Source: an uncultured Thermomicrobiaceae bacterium (lineage in GTDB: Bacteria; Chloroflexota; Chloroflexia; Thermomicrobiales; Thermomicrobiaceae). Taken from it: DNA of 64,000 nt. A program made the translations under genes and the position numbers. The notes under the pieces are model-generated. The model searched no databases, was not told the origin of the DNA, and worked only from the letters and a program-made list of their open reading frames with translations. This document shows, one piece after another, positions 8,570 through 18,137 of this stretch; positions within the stretch are counted from its first letter, which is position 1; every line of letters begins with the position of its first letter. Location of the stretch: the NCBI GenBank assembly GCA_938082375.1, contig CALKCJ010000026.1:1-64000 (forward strand). The letters are read 5' to 3'.

Positions 8570-9481
8570 GTGACCAGGACGATCCAGCCGATTCTCCTCC
8601 AGAAGAAGCCTGAATGGTTCAAGGTGCGCCGCGAGCACGGCGACAGTTACTGTGACCTGAAACGCATCATGCGCGGGCTCGCGCTGCACACAGTGTGCGA
8701 GGAGGCGCGTTGTCCCAACATCTACGAGTGTTGGAACGCGCGTACGGCAACCGTCATGATCCTGGGCGATCTCTGTACGCGCGCCTGCCGCTTCTGTAAC
8801 GTGCGTTGGGGTCGTTCAAACACTGTCGACCTGGAGGAACCCACTCGCGTGGCCGAGGCGATCGCGGCGATGGGCCTTGACTTCGCGGTGATCACCTCGG
8901 TGAACCGCGATGACCTGCCAGACGGGGGCGCGAGCGTTTTCGCTGCGACGATCCGTGAGGTTCGCCTCCGGTTGCCGGAGTGCGGAATCGAGGTCTTAAT
9001 CCCTGACTTTCAGGGGAACTGGGAGGCATTGCGGCTCGTCGTCGAGGCGAAACCGGACGTCATCGCGCACAACGTCGAGACCGTGCCGCGGCTTTTCCGG
9101 CGAATCCAGCCGTGGGATCGGTACGAGTGGAGCCTGGATCTGTTCAGCCAGGTCAAGGCGATGGATCCAGGCATCATCACCAAGTCCGGGATCATCGTCG
9201 GCATGGGGGAGACGAAAGAGGAACTGATGCAGGTCATGCGCGACCTGCGCGCACGAGACGTCGGGATCTTGACTATCGGCCAGTACCTGCCGCCAACACC
9301 GCGGCATTACCCCTTGGATCGCTACTACTCGCTGGAGGAGTTCGACGAACTGCGTGCCATCGGCTACGAACTAGGCTTCGGGCATGTCGAGGCCGGTCCG
9401 CTGGTGCGCTCGTCCTATCGAGCCGGCGAGCAAGTGGCTGCCTTCAGGCAACGCCGACTCGGTCAGAGCGTGAGACCGTAG
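8570..9481 (+). CDS. lipA: Lipoyl synthase
   Basis: This 303-residue radical-SAM enzyme inserts two sulfurs into octanoyl groups on carrier proteins. Both iron-sulfur motifs are intact: C43-x4-C48-x5-C54 for the auxiliary cluster and C69-x3-C73-x2-C76 for the SAM cluster. The 'RSSYRAGE' motif near the C-terminus donates the conserved serine ligand. GTG 8570 follows a GAGGAG site. lipB starts 37 bp later on the same strand, so the two form an operon providing lipoate for GcvH and 2-oxoacid dehydrogenases. Confidence 0.97.
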   Translation: MTRTIQPILLQKKPEWFKVRREHGDSYCDLKRIMRGLALHTVCEEARCPNIYECWNARTATVMILGDLCTRACRFCNVRWGRSNTVDLEEPTRVAEAIAAMGLDFAVITSVNRDDLPDGGASVFAATIREVRLRLPECGIEVLIPDFQGNWEALRLVVEAKPDVIAHNVETVPRLFRRIQPWDRYEWSLDLFSQVKAMDPGIITKSGIIVGMGETKEELMQVMRDLRARDVGILTIGQYLPPTPRHYPLDRYYSLEEFDELRAIGYELGFGHVEAGPLVRSSYRAGEQVAAFRQRRLGQSVRP

Positions 9482-9518
9482 CGGAAACAGCGACTCGCTC
9501 CCGTAGGCGAAACGAGAG

Positions 9519-10232
9519 ATGAGCGAAGACGCCGTCCGGCTCGTGCGCCTTGGACAGGTCGACTATCTCGCCTGCTGGGAACTCCAACGGGCGCTCGCGG
9601 CCGCTCGCCGGGAGGGGAGTGTGCCCGACCTCCTCTTGCTGTTGGAGCACCCGCCTACCTATACCATCGGTCGCGGCGGTCACCGCTCGAATCTGCTCAT
9701 CGACGATGCCACGCTCGCCCGGATCGGAGCGCGCTGTTACCCGGTTGACCGCGGGGGCGATATCACGTTCCACGGGCCAGGCCAGCTCGTATCCTACGTG
9801 ATCATGGATCTGGGCAGAGAGCAGCGGAGCGTCCGCCGCTTTGTGGAGCGATTGGAAATGACGGTAATCGAGGCGCTCAGGTGTTTCGGCGTCGAGGCAG
9901 CGATCGATCCGGCCCGCCCGGGGGTCTGGGTGGGCAACGATAAGATTGCCGCGATCGGCATTACGGTGAGCCGGGGCGTCACCTATCATGGGTTCGCGCT
10001 TAACGTCGATCCCGATCTCCGGTACTTCGGTTACATGATTCCCTGTGGTATCCCCGACCGCGGTGTCACGTCGCTTGCCCAGCTCCTCGGTCGACCGGTA
10101 GCGGTGGCTGACGTGGAAGGCCACGTTGCCCAGAGCTTTTCCCGTGTCTTCCACCGTGAGGTCGCAGAAGAGCTGACTCTCCAGGAGTTGCGTGGCTTCC
10201 GACCGCAGCGTTCCCTAAGCGAGGAGCGCTGA
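9519..10232 (+). CDS. lipB: Octanoyl-[acyl-carrier-protein]-protein octanoyltransferase
   Basis: This 237-residue enzyme moves octanoate from ACP to lipoyl-domain lysines, the step before LipA. The signature 'RGGDITFHGPGQL' spans residues 78-90. The catalytic lysine is K142 ('NDKIAAIG') and the acyl-cysteine is C176 ('IPCGIPDRGVTSL'). It directly follows lipA. Its stop codon (10230-10232) is one base away from the stop of the convergent helicase gene, leaving no room for a terminator between them. Confidence 0.96.
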   Translation: MSEDAVRLVRLGQVDYLACWELQRALAAARREGSVPDLLLLLEHPPTYTIGRGGHRSNLLIDDATLARIGARCYPVDRGGDITFHGPGQLVSYVIMDLGREQRSVRRFVERLEMTVIEALRCFGVEAAIDPARPGVWVGNDKIAAIGITVSRGVTYHGFALNVDPDLRYFGYMIPCGIPDRGVTSLAQLLGRPVAVADVEGHVAQSFSRVFHREVAEELTLQELRGFRPQRSLSEER

Positions 10233-10233
10233 T

Positions 10234-13065
10234 TTATTCGGTTGTCGGCACCGGCAGGACACCGATTAACAGCGACTGCTCGATAATGTCTCGCCGTACG
10301 AGCGTATCGGCCGCCTCCAAAGTCGCCCGCAATGGGTGTTCAGGCATGACATGCTCCAGCATCTCGCGAACCTGACGCATCAGATCGAGCGTCTTGTTGA
10401 AGGTTAGCACGATGTCGCCTTCACTGAGCCCGATCTGCTCGAGGATGCGTGCCATGGTTTCGCCTTGGCACCAGGCGCGCATCGCGCCATAGAAACCGGA
10501 GCTATAACCAGTGGAGAGGAAGAGGCCGTTGCGTCGCTCGACCTCGAAGATTTCCTGCTCCAGGCTATCGATCCGGCGACGCAGGAGGACGAGCCTGGTC
10601 GGGAGCACGAAGCTATTGGCGAAGCGCGCGTCCCGATCAAATGCAAACCAGGAGAAGACCTCTGCGGTATCGGCAGGGTCGAGGTTTCTGAAGAAGTCGC
10701 GGTCGATCATCTCGCAGATCAGGAGGCCATTCGTATCGAAGACCTCAGCGAGAGTGTCGGCCTTGGCTGTCGGGTAACCGCGGTGCAGGTATCCAAAGTG
10801 CTCCAATACCTGACGAATCCCCCGGATCAGCTCACGGACGCGCCGCTCCTCATTCGCCACCTCACGACTGAGCTGTTGCTCCACAGCCGCACGATGCTGT
10901 TCTAGCTCAGCAATGGTGGCGAGGTAACCCTGGTGCTCCTTACGGCGCGGGCAGCCGTGGCACGGATGGCGGTGTCGGGCGGCCACCAGCTCGCGCACTT
11001 CTTCCTTGAGGCGCTGGACGTGCTCCTCGATCCGCGCGCGCTGGTGAGCGAAGCGCTGCTCCACTGCGGCCCGGTGGGCGGTAAGCATCGCTTCGAGGTC
11101 AGGGAGGCCGAGCCGGTCGAACTCGGCCCACACCCTCGTCAACGCCTCTTCTGGAACACGCTCTCGGGCGTCTGCGAGTGGCTGCTCGACGCTGAGCAAC
11201 GGCTCCGGTAGCTCAAGCGGCTGGATACCGACAGGGAGGTAGTCAACCTGGCGGTACTCCGAGAGGAGCTCGACCGCATGCTCGCGCGTCAGTACGAGGC
11301 CAACTCCACCATGGAGGCTCCTGCCGAGGAAAACGACCCAGCCGCGCTCGCGGGTATGGAGGGGGAAGCCTGGTGGCAGCGTTTTGAAGGCGCGGCGGAG
11401 CACCGGACGAGTCGGAACGGCCCATGGGCGCTCGTCGAGCTCGGCCGCAAGTGCCTTGAGTTCCTGGTGTGCTCGGCGCTCTTGGCCGCGCGCGGCGTTG
11501 AGCGAAGCGACGAGCTTGCGGTACTCGTAGAGCAGCTCGTCGCCGTCGAGGCCGATCAGGCAGCCGCGGGGGATCTGCTCGATCTGCTCGCCGAGCGCGA
11601 CGATATCGTCTTCCAACTGTCGCACTCGCTGGGCAGCCTGGTATTGGGCCAGGCTTTCGAGCAAGAGGTGGCGGACGCGCTCACCACGCGGCGGATCCCA
11701 CAGGTTGAGGACGGTGTTGTAGCGGATAGTGAACGCGCTCCGCACTGGTTCCAGCTCGCCGGTGGCCACCTCGAGGACTTCGCGGAAGGAGATCCAGGGG
11801 CTGTATGGCACGACAACGTTGCCGCGCTCGTCCATCCCCCGTCGCCCGGCCCGGCCGGCCATCTGCTGGTATTCGTTCGTCGTCAGTAACCGCCGTCGCC
11901 GGCCGTCCCACTTGGTCATCCGGCCGATCACCACCGTGCGCGCCGGCATGTTGACCCCGAGCGCCAGGGTGTCGGTCGCGAAGACGACCTTCATGAGTCC
12001 ACGACTGAAGAGTACCTCCACCAGTTGCTTCAGCACCGGCAGCAGGCCCGCGTGATGAAAACCGAGGCCTTGCCGAGCAAGGCTCACAATAGTCTGAACT
12101 TGCGCGAGCTCGCGATCCTCAGGGCGCAGGCCGGCGAGAAACGTTTCGACGACCTGCTCAATACGGCGGTGAACGGCCCGCTCACGGATGAGCTTAACGC
12201 GCATCATCGCGAGGCGCTGGGCATAGTCCTCACAGTCGCGCCGGCTGAAGAGGAAGTAGATTGCCGGGAGCATGTCCTCGGCTGTGAGCGCCTGCACGAT
12301 CTCCCACGGTGGGGGCTCGGCTTCCTCGGCCTGGCGACGCTGCTCAGTGGTCAGTCCGCCGCGGGCTAGCTGACGGCGGATCTCGCCGCCGACCCGCGAG
12401 AAGTCAGCGACCTGCACGCCGTGGTGATCGATCACGAGCCGCAGCTTGTGGTCATAGAAGTAGTAGAGCGCCAACGGGACAGCCCGCTCGTCGTGGGTGA
12501 TGAGCCGAATCGGCCGGTGGGTGCGGCTGATCCAGTCGGCGATCTCCTGAGCGTTCGAGACGGTCGCCGAGAGGCAGATAAGCTGTACGTGCTCCGGGCA
12601 GAGGATGATCGATTCTTCCCAGGTGGTGCCGCGCTCGGGGTCCGCCAGGTAGTGGATTTCGTCGAAGATAATGCAGTCGACCTCGTCCAGCTCCCACGGT
12701 GTCTGCAAGAGCATGTTGCGCAAGACTTCGGTGGTCATCACCAGGATCAGCGCGCGCGGGTTTTCAGTCACGTCGCCAGTGAGGAGGCCAACGTTGTCGC
12801 CGTAGATCGCGCGCAGGTCGCGGAATTTCTGGTTGCTGAGCGCCTTGATCGGAGTCGTGTACATGACCCGGCTGCCGCGCCGGAACGACTCGTAGACCCC
12901 GAACTCAGCGACCACGGTCTTACCGGTGCCAGTCGGTGCGGCAACCATGACCGACTCGCCAGCAAGGAAGGTCTCGATGGCCTCGATCTGGAAGCGGTCG
13001 AAGGTGAACGGGTAGAAGACCGCAAACTGCTCGATGATGTCCTGGACGCTCGTTGTCTCGGTCAT
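10234..13065 (-). CDS. Ski2/Mtr4-type DExH RNA helicase (HelY-like)
   Basis: This 943-residue protein has the Ski2-family core: Walker A 'APTGTGKT' (residues 43-50), 'TTPIKALSNQKF', the Walker B box D135-E-I-H, 'LSATVSN', 'FATDTLALGVNMPAR' and motif VI 'QMAGRAGRRG'. A long charged helical region follows, containing 'HPCHGCPRRKEH', close to a Cys-rich block I recall from actinobacterial HelY. The C-terminal helical bundle corresponds to the DSHCT domain. Such enzymes unwind RNA, probably in RNA turnover. It is transcribed alone, convergent with lipB and divergent from a glycosyltransferase gene. Confidence 0.9.
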   Translation of the reverse strand: MTETTSVQDIIEQFAVFYPFTFDRFQIEAIETFLAGESVMVAAPTGTGKTVVAEFGVYESFRRGSRVMYTTPIKALSNQKFRDLRAIYGDNVGLLTGDVTENPRALILVMTTEVLRNMLLQTPWELDEVDCIIFDEIHYLADPERGTTWEESIILCPEHVQLICLSATVSNAQEIADWISRTHRPIRLITHDERAVPLALYYFYDHKLRLVIDHHGVQVADFSRVGGEIRRQLARGGLTTEQRRQAEEAEPPPWEIVQALTAEDMLPAIYFLFSRRDCEDYAQRLAMMRVKLIRERAVHRRIEQVVETFLAGLRPEDRELAQVQTIVSLARQGLGFHHAGLLPVLKQLVEVLFSRGLMKVVFATDTLALGVNMPARTVVIGRMTKWDGRRRRLLTTNEYQQMAGRAGRRGMDERGNVVVPYSPWISFREVLEVATGELEPVRSAFTIRYNTVLNLWDPPRGERVRHLLLESLAQYQAAQRVRQLEDDIVALGEQIEQIPRGCLIGLDGDELLYEYRKLVASLNAARGQERRAHQELKALAAELDERPWAVPTRPVLRRAFKTLPPGFPLHTRERGWVVFLGRSLHGGVGLVLTREHAVELLSEYRQVDYLPVGIQPLELPEPLLSVEQPLADARERVPEEALTRVWAEFDRLGLPDLEAMLTAHRAAVEQRFAHQRARIEEHVQRLKEEVRELVAARHRHPCHGCPRRKEHQGYLATIAELEQHRAAVEQQLSREVANEERRVRELIRGIRQVLEHFGYLHRGYPTAKADTLAEVFDTNGLLICEMIDRDFFRNLDPADTAEVFSWFAFDRDARFANSFVLPTRLVLLRRRIDSLEQEIFEVERRNGLFLSTGYSSGFYGAMRAWCQGETMARILEQIGLSEGDIVLTFNKTLDLMRQVREMLEHVMPEHPLRATLEAADTLVRRDIIEQSLLIGVLPVPTTE

Positions 13066-13159
13066 GACCCTCGCGTTGTGGCCTATCCGGCTTCACCGCC
13101 GTTCTGAAGGCGCTCCATTCGTCTCAGTATAGCAGTAGGAGAGACGGATAAGCGCTGGG

Positions 13160-13165
13160 TAGAAT
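13160..13165 (+). promoter_or_regulatory. Candidate -10 box before the glycosyltransferase gene
   Basis: TAGAAT at 13160-13165 lies 20 bp upstream of the GTG start. A TATACT on the other strand (13126-13131) may serve the divergent helicase gene. Neither has a clear -35 hexamer. Confidence 0.35.
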
Positions 13166-13184
13166 CGGCGCCAGGAGCGACGGT

Positions 13185-14360
13185 GTGCGTGTCGGACTCT
13201 TGAGCCATCTCCTCTCGTTCGCGCCTGGATACCGGCGTGCTGGAGTCAGCCGGTACATCGAGGCGCTGGTGCGCTATCTTCCTCGATCCGCGTCCGAACT
13301 GGATCTCGTCGTCTTCACGAACCTCGGTGCCTACCGAGCTTTCCCGGATCGCGCGATGCCGCGAGTCACCTGGTCGGTGAGCCGACTGCCTACGGAGCGG
13401 CCGCCGGTGAGGGTCCTGTGGGAGCAGCTCGTTGCCCCGGCCGTCACGCGCGCTCGTCACCTCGACCTCCTCCACGGGCCGGTCAATGTGGTGCCGCTGG
13501 CCGGGCCGAGGCCGCTGGTGGTGACCGTCCATGACCTTGCATTTCTCCGCTATCCCCAGCACTATCCGGTGTACAAGCAGCGCTATCTGGCTGCCTTGAC
13601 GCGGCACTCCGTGCGGCGATCCGATCGGGTCATTGCTGTGTCCGCACAGACACGCGACGACGTCATCGAGCTCTGCGGGGTAGGGCCGGACAAGGTCGTG
13701 GTGGTGCCGAACGGCGTGGACGCAACTCTCCAACCGGTACGCGATCCCCATGCGCTGCAGGCGTTTCGGGCGGCGCACAGCCTGCCAGAGCGGTTTCTGT
13801 TGTATTTGGGCACGCTGCAGCCGCGCAAGAATGTGGAAGGATTGCTTCGCGCGTACGCCCGAGCGAAAGATGAACTCTCGGTGCCGCTCGTCATCGCTGG
13901 CGCCCGCGGCTGGCGCGAGTCGGGTATCTTCCGCCTGGTGCGCGAGCTCGCGCTCGTTGACCAGGTGCGGTGGACTGGGTATGTCAGCCCGGAGGAACTG
14001 CCCCTGTGGTACAGCGCTGCGACCGTCTTCGTTTACCCCTCGCTCTACGAAGGGTTCGGACTTCCGGTCTTGGAAGCGATGGCCTGCGGCACTCCAGTGA
14101 TCACTTCCTCCACGTCGTCATTGCCGGAGGTAGCAGGGCAAGCAGCGGTGCTGGTCGACCCGCGCGACACCGAAGCCCTGGCGCGGGCGATGCGCGAGCT
14201 GGTTGGATCGCCCGAACGGCGAGCTGCGCTCTCGCGGGCGGGGCGGGAACGTGCACAGGCTTTCACCTGGGAGCGGACAGCGGAGGCGACGATCTGCGTG
14301 TATCGGTCTGTGGCGGAGTGCTCCGAGGAGGAGCGGATCACGTTCGAGCGAAGGGGATGA
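13185..14360 (+). CDS. Glycosyltransferase family 4 (group 1)
   Basis: This 391-residue GT-B enzyme starts at GTG 13185 after GGAGCGACG. The N-terminal Rossmann part has 'GYRRAGVSRYIEALVRYL' and 'VVTVHDLAFLRYPQHYP'. The C-terminal part has 'LPERFLLYLGTLQPRKNVEGLLRAYA' and the donor-binding motif 'YPSLYEGFGLPVLEAMACGTPVITS' with its E-x7-E pattern. It transfers a nucleotide-activated sugar, with donor and acceptor unknown. It leads a plus-strand run: thiL starts six bases after its stop. Confidence 0.9.
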   Translation: MRVGLLSHLLSFAPGYRRAGVSRYIEALVRYLPRSASELDLVVFTNLGAYRAFPDRAMPRVTWSVSRLPTERPPVRVLWEQLVAPAVTRARHLDLLHGPVNVVPLAGPRPLVVTVHDLAFLRYPQHYPVYKQRYLAALTRHSVRRSDRVIAVSAQTRDDVIELCGVGPDKVVVVPNGVDATLQPVRDPHALQAFRAAHSLPERFLLYLGTLQPRKNVEGLLRAYARAKDELSVPLVIAGARGWRESGIFRLVRELALVDQVRWTGYVSPEELPLWYSAATVFVYPSLYEGFGLPVLEAMACGTPVITSSTSSLPEVAGQAAVLVDPRDTEALARAMRELVGSPERRAALSRAGRERAQAFTWERTAEATICVYRSVAECSEEERITFERRG

Positions 14361-14366
14361 GGCGTT

Positions 14367-15398
14367 ATGCGGGTGGCCGCCAGTGGTCAGCTCGTGCGGG
14401 AGGTGGGCGAGTTTGCGCTTATCGACCAGATCGCCAGGATCGCCAGCGGTGCCGCTCCACGCCGGCTGAAGATCGGGATCGGCGACGATGCAGCGGCCTG
14501 GCGACCACCAGCAGGCCACGAGGTGGTGATTACGACCGATGTGTTGATGGAGCGTGTCCACTTTAGACTCGACTGGACAGACTGGGACTCGCTGGGGTAT
14601 AAGGCGCTGGCCGTCAACTTGAGCGACATCGCGGCGATGGGTGCGCGTCCCCGACTGGCGTTCGTCGATCTCGGGCTGCGAGGATCGGAACGTGACCAGG
14701 AAGTGCTCGACTTCTACCGCAGCGCTCGCACATTGGGCCAGCGCTTCGGCTTGGTCATCGCCGGAGGCGACACCAGCCGCGCACCGAACGGCGTCGTGGT
14801 CGCCGTCAGCGTCGTGGGTGACGTGCCATGCGATGGACACCCGCTACTGACCCGGGCGGCCGCGCGACCTGGCGATCTGATCGCGGTGACTGGGCCGCTG
14901 GGCCTCGCTGCGGCTGGGCTGCGCGTGCTCGAGCGCGGATTGAAGACCCTTGACGGGAGCCCGGCAATGCAAAACGCGTACCACCGGCCTCAGCCCAGGG
15001 TATGGGAGGGGCTGTTGCTCCGGCGATGCGGCGTGCGGGCAGCGATGGATCTCAGCGATGGGTTGCTGGGCGATTTGCCGAAGATCTGTGAGCGAAGCGG
15101 TGTTTCGGCTATCATCGAGACGTACCGTTTGCCGGTTCCGAACGCCATCAAGTGGGGCTTTCCGGACTGGCGCGATCTCGCGCTCCGGGGCGGCGAGGAC
15201 TACGAGCTCCTCTTTACCGCGCCACCTAAGGTCTTCGAACGCGTCTGTCACGCCTTCCGCCGCGCCAGACTGCGACCGCCGGTGTGTATCGGCCAGGTAG
15301 TGGAGGCCGGAGCCGAGGGCCCGCAGGTCAAGCTGCGTGACCTACTCGGCAAGTTAGAAGTGGTCGAGCCGGGCGGATATACGCATTTCAAGACGTAG
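14367..15398 (+). CDS. thiL: Thiamine-monophosphate kinase
   Basis: This 343-residue protein of the PurM/AIR-synthase fold phosphorylates thiamine monophosphate to the active diphosphate. It has 'IGIGDDAAAW' and 'VITTDVLMERVHFRLDWTDWDSLGYKALAVNLSDIAAMGA' in the N-terminal half. 'AMDLSDGLLGDLPKICERSG' and 'LRGGEDYELLFTAP' lie in the C-terminal half, as expected for ThiL. The start overlaps the tail of the glycosyltransferase region with only six bases between genes. No other thiamine gene or TPP riboswitch is seen nearby. Confidence 0.93.
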   Translation: MRVAASGQLVREVGEFALIDQIARIASGAAPRRLKIGIGDDAAAWRPPAGHEVVITTDVLMERVHFRLDWTDWDSLGYKALAVNLSDIAAMGARPRLAFVDLGLRGSERDQEVLDFYRSARTLGQRFGLVIAGGDTSRAPNGVVVAVSVVGDVPCDGHPLLTRAAARPGDLIAVTGPLGLAAAGLRVLERGLKTLDGSPAMQNAYHRPQPRVWEGLLLRRCGVRAAMDLSDGLLGDLPKICERSGVSAIIETYRLPVPNAIKWGFPDWRDLALRGGEDYELLFTAPPKVFERVCHAFRRARLRPPVCIGQVVEAGAEGPQVKLRDLLGKLEVVEPGGYTHFKT

Positions 15399-15416
15399 GG
15401 AAGTGGAGGGTAGACC

Positions 15417-16826
15417 GTGTCACATGAGGAACTGTGTTACTTATCGGCGATCGAGTTGCGACAGCTCTACCGCAAGCGGGCGCTCTCACCGGTGGAAGTC
15501 GTAGACGCGGTGCTCCAACGGATCGAGCGGCTCAATCCCAAGCTGACCGCCTTCGTCACGGTGACCGCTGATCTGGCCCATAAACAAGCGCTCGACGCAG
15601 AACAGGCCTATGCCACCGGCCATGATCAGCTACCGCTCCTCGGCATACCGGTGTCGATCAAAGATGTGACGCCGACGCGCGGGATCCGCACAACTCGTGG
15701 CTCGCTCCTGTGGAAGGATTGGGTTCCTGAGGAAGACGCACCGGTCGTCGAGCGGCTGTACAGCGCTGGCGCGGTGCTGTTGGGCAAGACGAACACGCCC
15801 GAGCTTGGCTGGAAGGGGGATTCGGGTAACCGCGTGGTCGGGCCGACCCACAACCCCTGGAAACTCGGGCGTACTGCTGGAGGGTCGAGCGGTGGGGCGG
15901 CCGCCGCTGTCGCCGCTGGCCTTGGGCCGCTCGCGCAGGGTACCGATGGTGCCGGCTCGATCCGCATCCCGGCCTCATTCTGCGGCATCTTCGGCTTCAA
16001 GCCGTCGTTCGGGCTCGTGCCCTATTATCCGCCGAGCACGGTGGAGACGTTGGCTCATGTGGGGCCCATGACCCGCACGGTCGCCGACGCCGCCCTGATG
16101 TTGAACGTGATCGCCGGGCCCGATCCGCGAGACCGCAACTCGCTCAACGCCACCGGGATCGACTACCTTGCTGGCCTGGACAGCGGGGTCGCCGGGTTGC
16201 GTGCCGGTTGGATCGCGAACGTGGGTGAGCTGCCGGTCGACCCGGAAGTGCGGCGACTCACGGAAGCTGCCGCACACGCTGTTGCCGAGCTGGGGTGCGA
16301 CGTGGAGCCGATTCCACAGCCGTTGGAGGATCCCTATCCGGTACTCGAGGTCATCTGGTCGACCGCAATGGCGGCCGTGCACCGCACTGATCTCGAGCAG
16401 GTTCGCGCTCTCATCGATCCTGGCCGGCTCAGCGTTATCGAGGCTGGACAGCGATGGAGCGGGGTTGACCTCGCATGGGCTTATGCCGAACGCTCGGCGT
16501 ACGCCGAGCGGATCCGGCGGGTACTGGAGCGGTACGACATTCTCCTGAGCCCGACGTTGCCACTCACCGCGTTCCACGCCGGAGCCGACCATCCAGGGGA
16601 GGTGGGCGGCTGCCCGACGACGTATCTGTCCTGGACGCCGTTCACGTATCCGTTCAATTTCACCGGCCAGCCTGCGGCGACGGTGCCGTGCGGCTTCACG
16701 CGCGAGGGTCTCCCGGTCGGACTCCAAATCGTCGGGCGTTGGCGGGAAGACGTGACTGTCCTGCGGCTCGCGGCAGCCTACGAGCGCTACCGGCCCTGGG
16801 CGCAGCACCGGCCGCCGATCGACTGA
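15417..16826 (+). CDS. Amidase (amidase-signature family)
   Basis: This 469-residue hydrolase has the Ser-cisSer-Lys triad of the amidase-signature family: K82 in 'VSIKDV', S157/S158 in 'GRTAGGSSGGAAAAVAAG' and S181 in 'DGAGSIRIPASFCGIFGFKPS'. It cleaves amide bonds; the substrate is not evident. It lacks the context and C-terminal features of GatA, and no gatB or gatC is present. GTG 15417 follows GTGGAGGG. It lies between thiL and tsaE, all on the plus strand. Confidence 0.9.
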   Translation: MSHEELCYLSAIELRQLYRKRALSPVEVVDAVLQRIERLNPKLTAFVTVTADLAHKQALDAEQAYATGHDQLPLLGIPVSIKDVTPTRGIRTTRGSLLWKDWVPEEDAPVVERLYSAGAVLLGKTNTPELGWKGDSGNRVVGPTHNPWKLGRTAGGSSGGAAAAVAAGLGPLAQGTDGAGSIRIPASFCGIFGFKPSFGLVPYYPPSTVETLAHVGPMTRTVADAALMLNVIAGPDPRDRNSLNATGIDYLAGLDSGVAGLRAGWIANVGELPVDPEVRRLTEAAAHAVAELGCDVEPIPQPLEDPYPVLEVIWSTAMAAVHRTDLEQVRALIDPGRLSVIEAGQRWSGVDLAWAYAERSAYAERIRRVLERYDILLSPTLPLTAFHAGADHPGEVGGCPTTYLSWTPFTYPFNFTGQPAATVPCGFTREGLPVGLQIVGRWREDVTVLRLAAAYERYRPWAQHRPPID

Positions 16827-16885
16827 CCACGGTGCGGGGTGATGGACAGCCAGTAAAGTGTCGAGGAGTGTGGGTAAGGGTCGAG

Positions 16886-17422
16886 ATGCGCTCACCTGTC
16901 CCGGCGTTGGACATTATCAGTCATAGCCCCGAGCAGACTCGCCGAATCGGCATGCACCTGGGCCGGCTAGCGCGTCCGGGTGATGTTTACCTGCTGCACG
17001 GGCCGCTCGGCTCTGGAAAGACGACCCTCGTGCAAGGGATCGCCCGGGGGTTGGAAGTGGAAGACTATGTCCAGAGTCCGACTTTCGTGCTAGCCAGCGA
17101 GCACAACGGGCGTCTGCCGGATGGGACCCCGGTTCGGCTCTACCATATCGACTTGTACCGGCTGGAAGAACCGGGAGAACTCGCGACTTTCGGCCTGATG
17201 GATTACCTCGACGACCCCGAAGGGATCGTCGTGATCGAATGGCCCGAGCGTCTGACGTCTGACCTGTTCGAGCAGTTCCTGCTGATCGAGCTGGAATTCG
17301 TTGCCGACAGCAAGCGGCGGCTGGCCTTCTATCCATCGGGCGAGCGATACCAGCGGTTGGTAAGTCGCTTGAAAACGGAGGTTGCCGGTGGTCGACGTCG
17401 ACCGGCTGCTCCTGGCGATTGA
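16886..17422 (+). CDS. tsaE: tRNA t6A biosynthesis ATPase TsaE
   Basis: This 178-residue P-loop protein has 'GPLGSGKTTLVQGIARGL' (P-loop residues 39-46), 'SPTFVLASEHNG', 'LYHIDLYRLEEPGELATFGLMDYLDD' and 'IVVIEWPERL'. TsaE hydrolyses ATP to reset the TsaB-TsaD complex that puts threonylcarbamoyl on A37 of ANN-decoding tRNAs. ATG 16886 has AAGGG upstream; a GTG at 16868 is in frame but lacks a site. Its end overlaps tsaB by 35 bp. Confidence 0.93.
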   Translation: MRSPVPALDIISHSPEQTRRIGMHLGRLARPGDVYLLHGPLGSGKTTLVQGIARGLEVEDYVQSPTFVLASEHNGRLPDGTPVRLYHIDLYRLEEPGELATFGLMDYLDDPEGIVVIEWPERLTSDLFEQFLLIELEFVADSKRRLAFYPSGERYQRLVSRLKTEVAGGRRRPAAPGD

Positions 17423-18125
17423 TACCTCGACTGAGCAGGCAGGGTTAGCCCTGTACGACGGGGCCTGGTTGAGCGAGCTGAGTTGGAGCGCCGGCCGGAG
17501 TCAGACGGCGAGCCTGCTCGGCCAGCTTGATCATCTGCTTCGAGTGAACCGAGTTACCGCGCGGCAGCTCAAGGCGATCGCCGTCACCCTCGGCCCAGGG
17601 AGTTTCAACGGCCTGCGCGTGGGGATGAGTGTCGGCAAGGGGCTCAGCTATGGGCTGGGGATACCGCTGGTGGGAATCGTCACGCTCGACGCGCTGGCAT
17701 ACCCACATACCGTCCGTCGGCATCCCATACGCGCGTTCGTGCCGGCCGGCCGTGGGCGGGTCGTCTATGCGGACTATCACCTCCGTAGTGGTCAATGGGT
17801 GCGCGAGAGCGTGCTGCGGACGGTGCGCGGTGACCAGCTCGCCGACGGGTTGACCGAGACGACCGTGTTAGCCGGCATGCTCGGTGCCGAACTCGCGGAG
17901 CGGTTGAAAGGCCAACCGAAGGTGCTCCTGCCACCCCCGTCGTGGCGACTCCTTCGCCCCGGGTGGGTGGCAGAGCTGGCCTTTCAGCGGTGGCAGAGCG
18001 GCGCAGTCGATCGACTGGAAACGCTGGAACCGATCTACGTGCACCTCGGGACTACGGAGGTAGTGGCTCCGGTAGAATTGCCGGAGAGCCGCACGCGAGC
18101 GGTTTCCGGTTACGACGAGCGGTAA
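17388..18125 (+). CDS. tsaB: tRNA t6A biosynthesis protein TsaB
   Basis: This 245-residue ASKHA-fold protein has 'LLAIDTSTEQAGLALYDG', 'LGPGSFNGLRVGMSVGKGLSYGLGIPLVGIVTLDALA' and a divergent C-terminal half. It is the non-catalytic partner that holds TsaD in the t6A synthase. GTG 17388 is chosen because GGAGG ends seven bases before it; the TTG at 17382 abuts that site and is too close. It overlaps tsaE by 35 bp and rimI follows 12 bp later. Confidence 0.92.
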   Translation: MVDVDRLLLAIDTSTEQAGLALYDGAWLSELSWSAGRSQTASLLGQLDHLLRVNRVTARQLKAIAVTLGPGSFNGLRVGMSVGKGLSYGLGIPLVGIVTLDALAYPHTVRRHPIRAFVPAGRGRVVYADYHLRSGQWVRESVLRTVRGDQLADGLTETTVLAGMLGAELAERLKGQPKVLLPPPSWRLLRPGWVAELAFQRWQSGAVDRLETLEPIYVHLGTTEVVAPVELPESRTRAVSGYDER

Positions 18126-18137
18126 GGCTGTGCCACA

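Noticed and set aside
16475-16885. N-terminal extension of TsaE
   Set aside because: It lies in another frame of the amidase gene, and the TsaE-like sequence starts at 16886.
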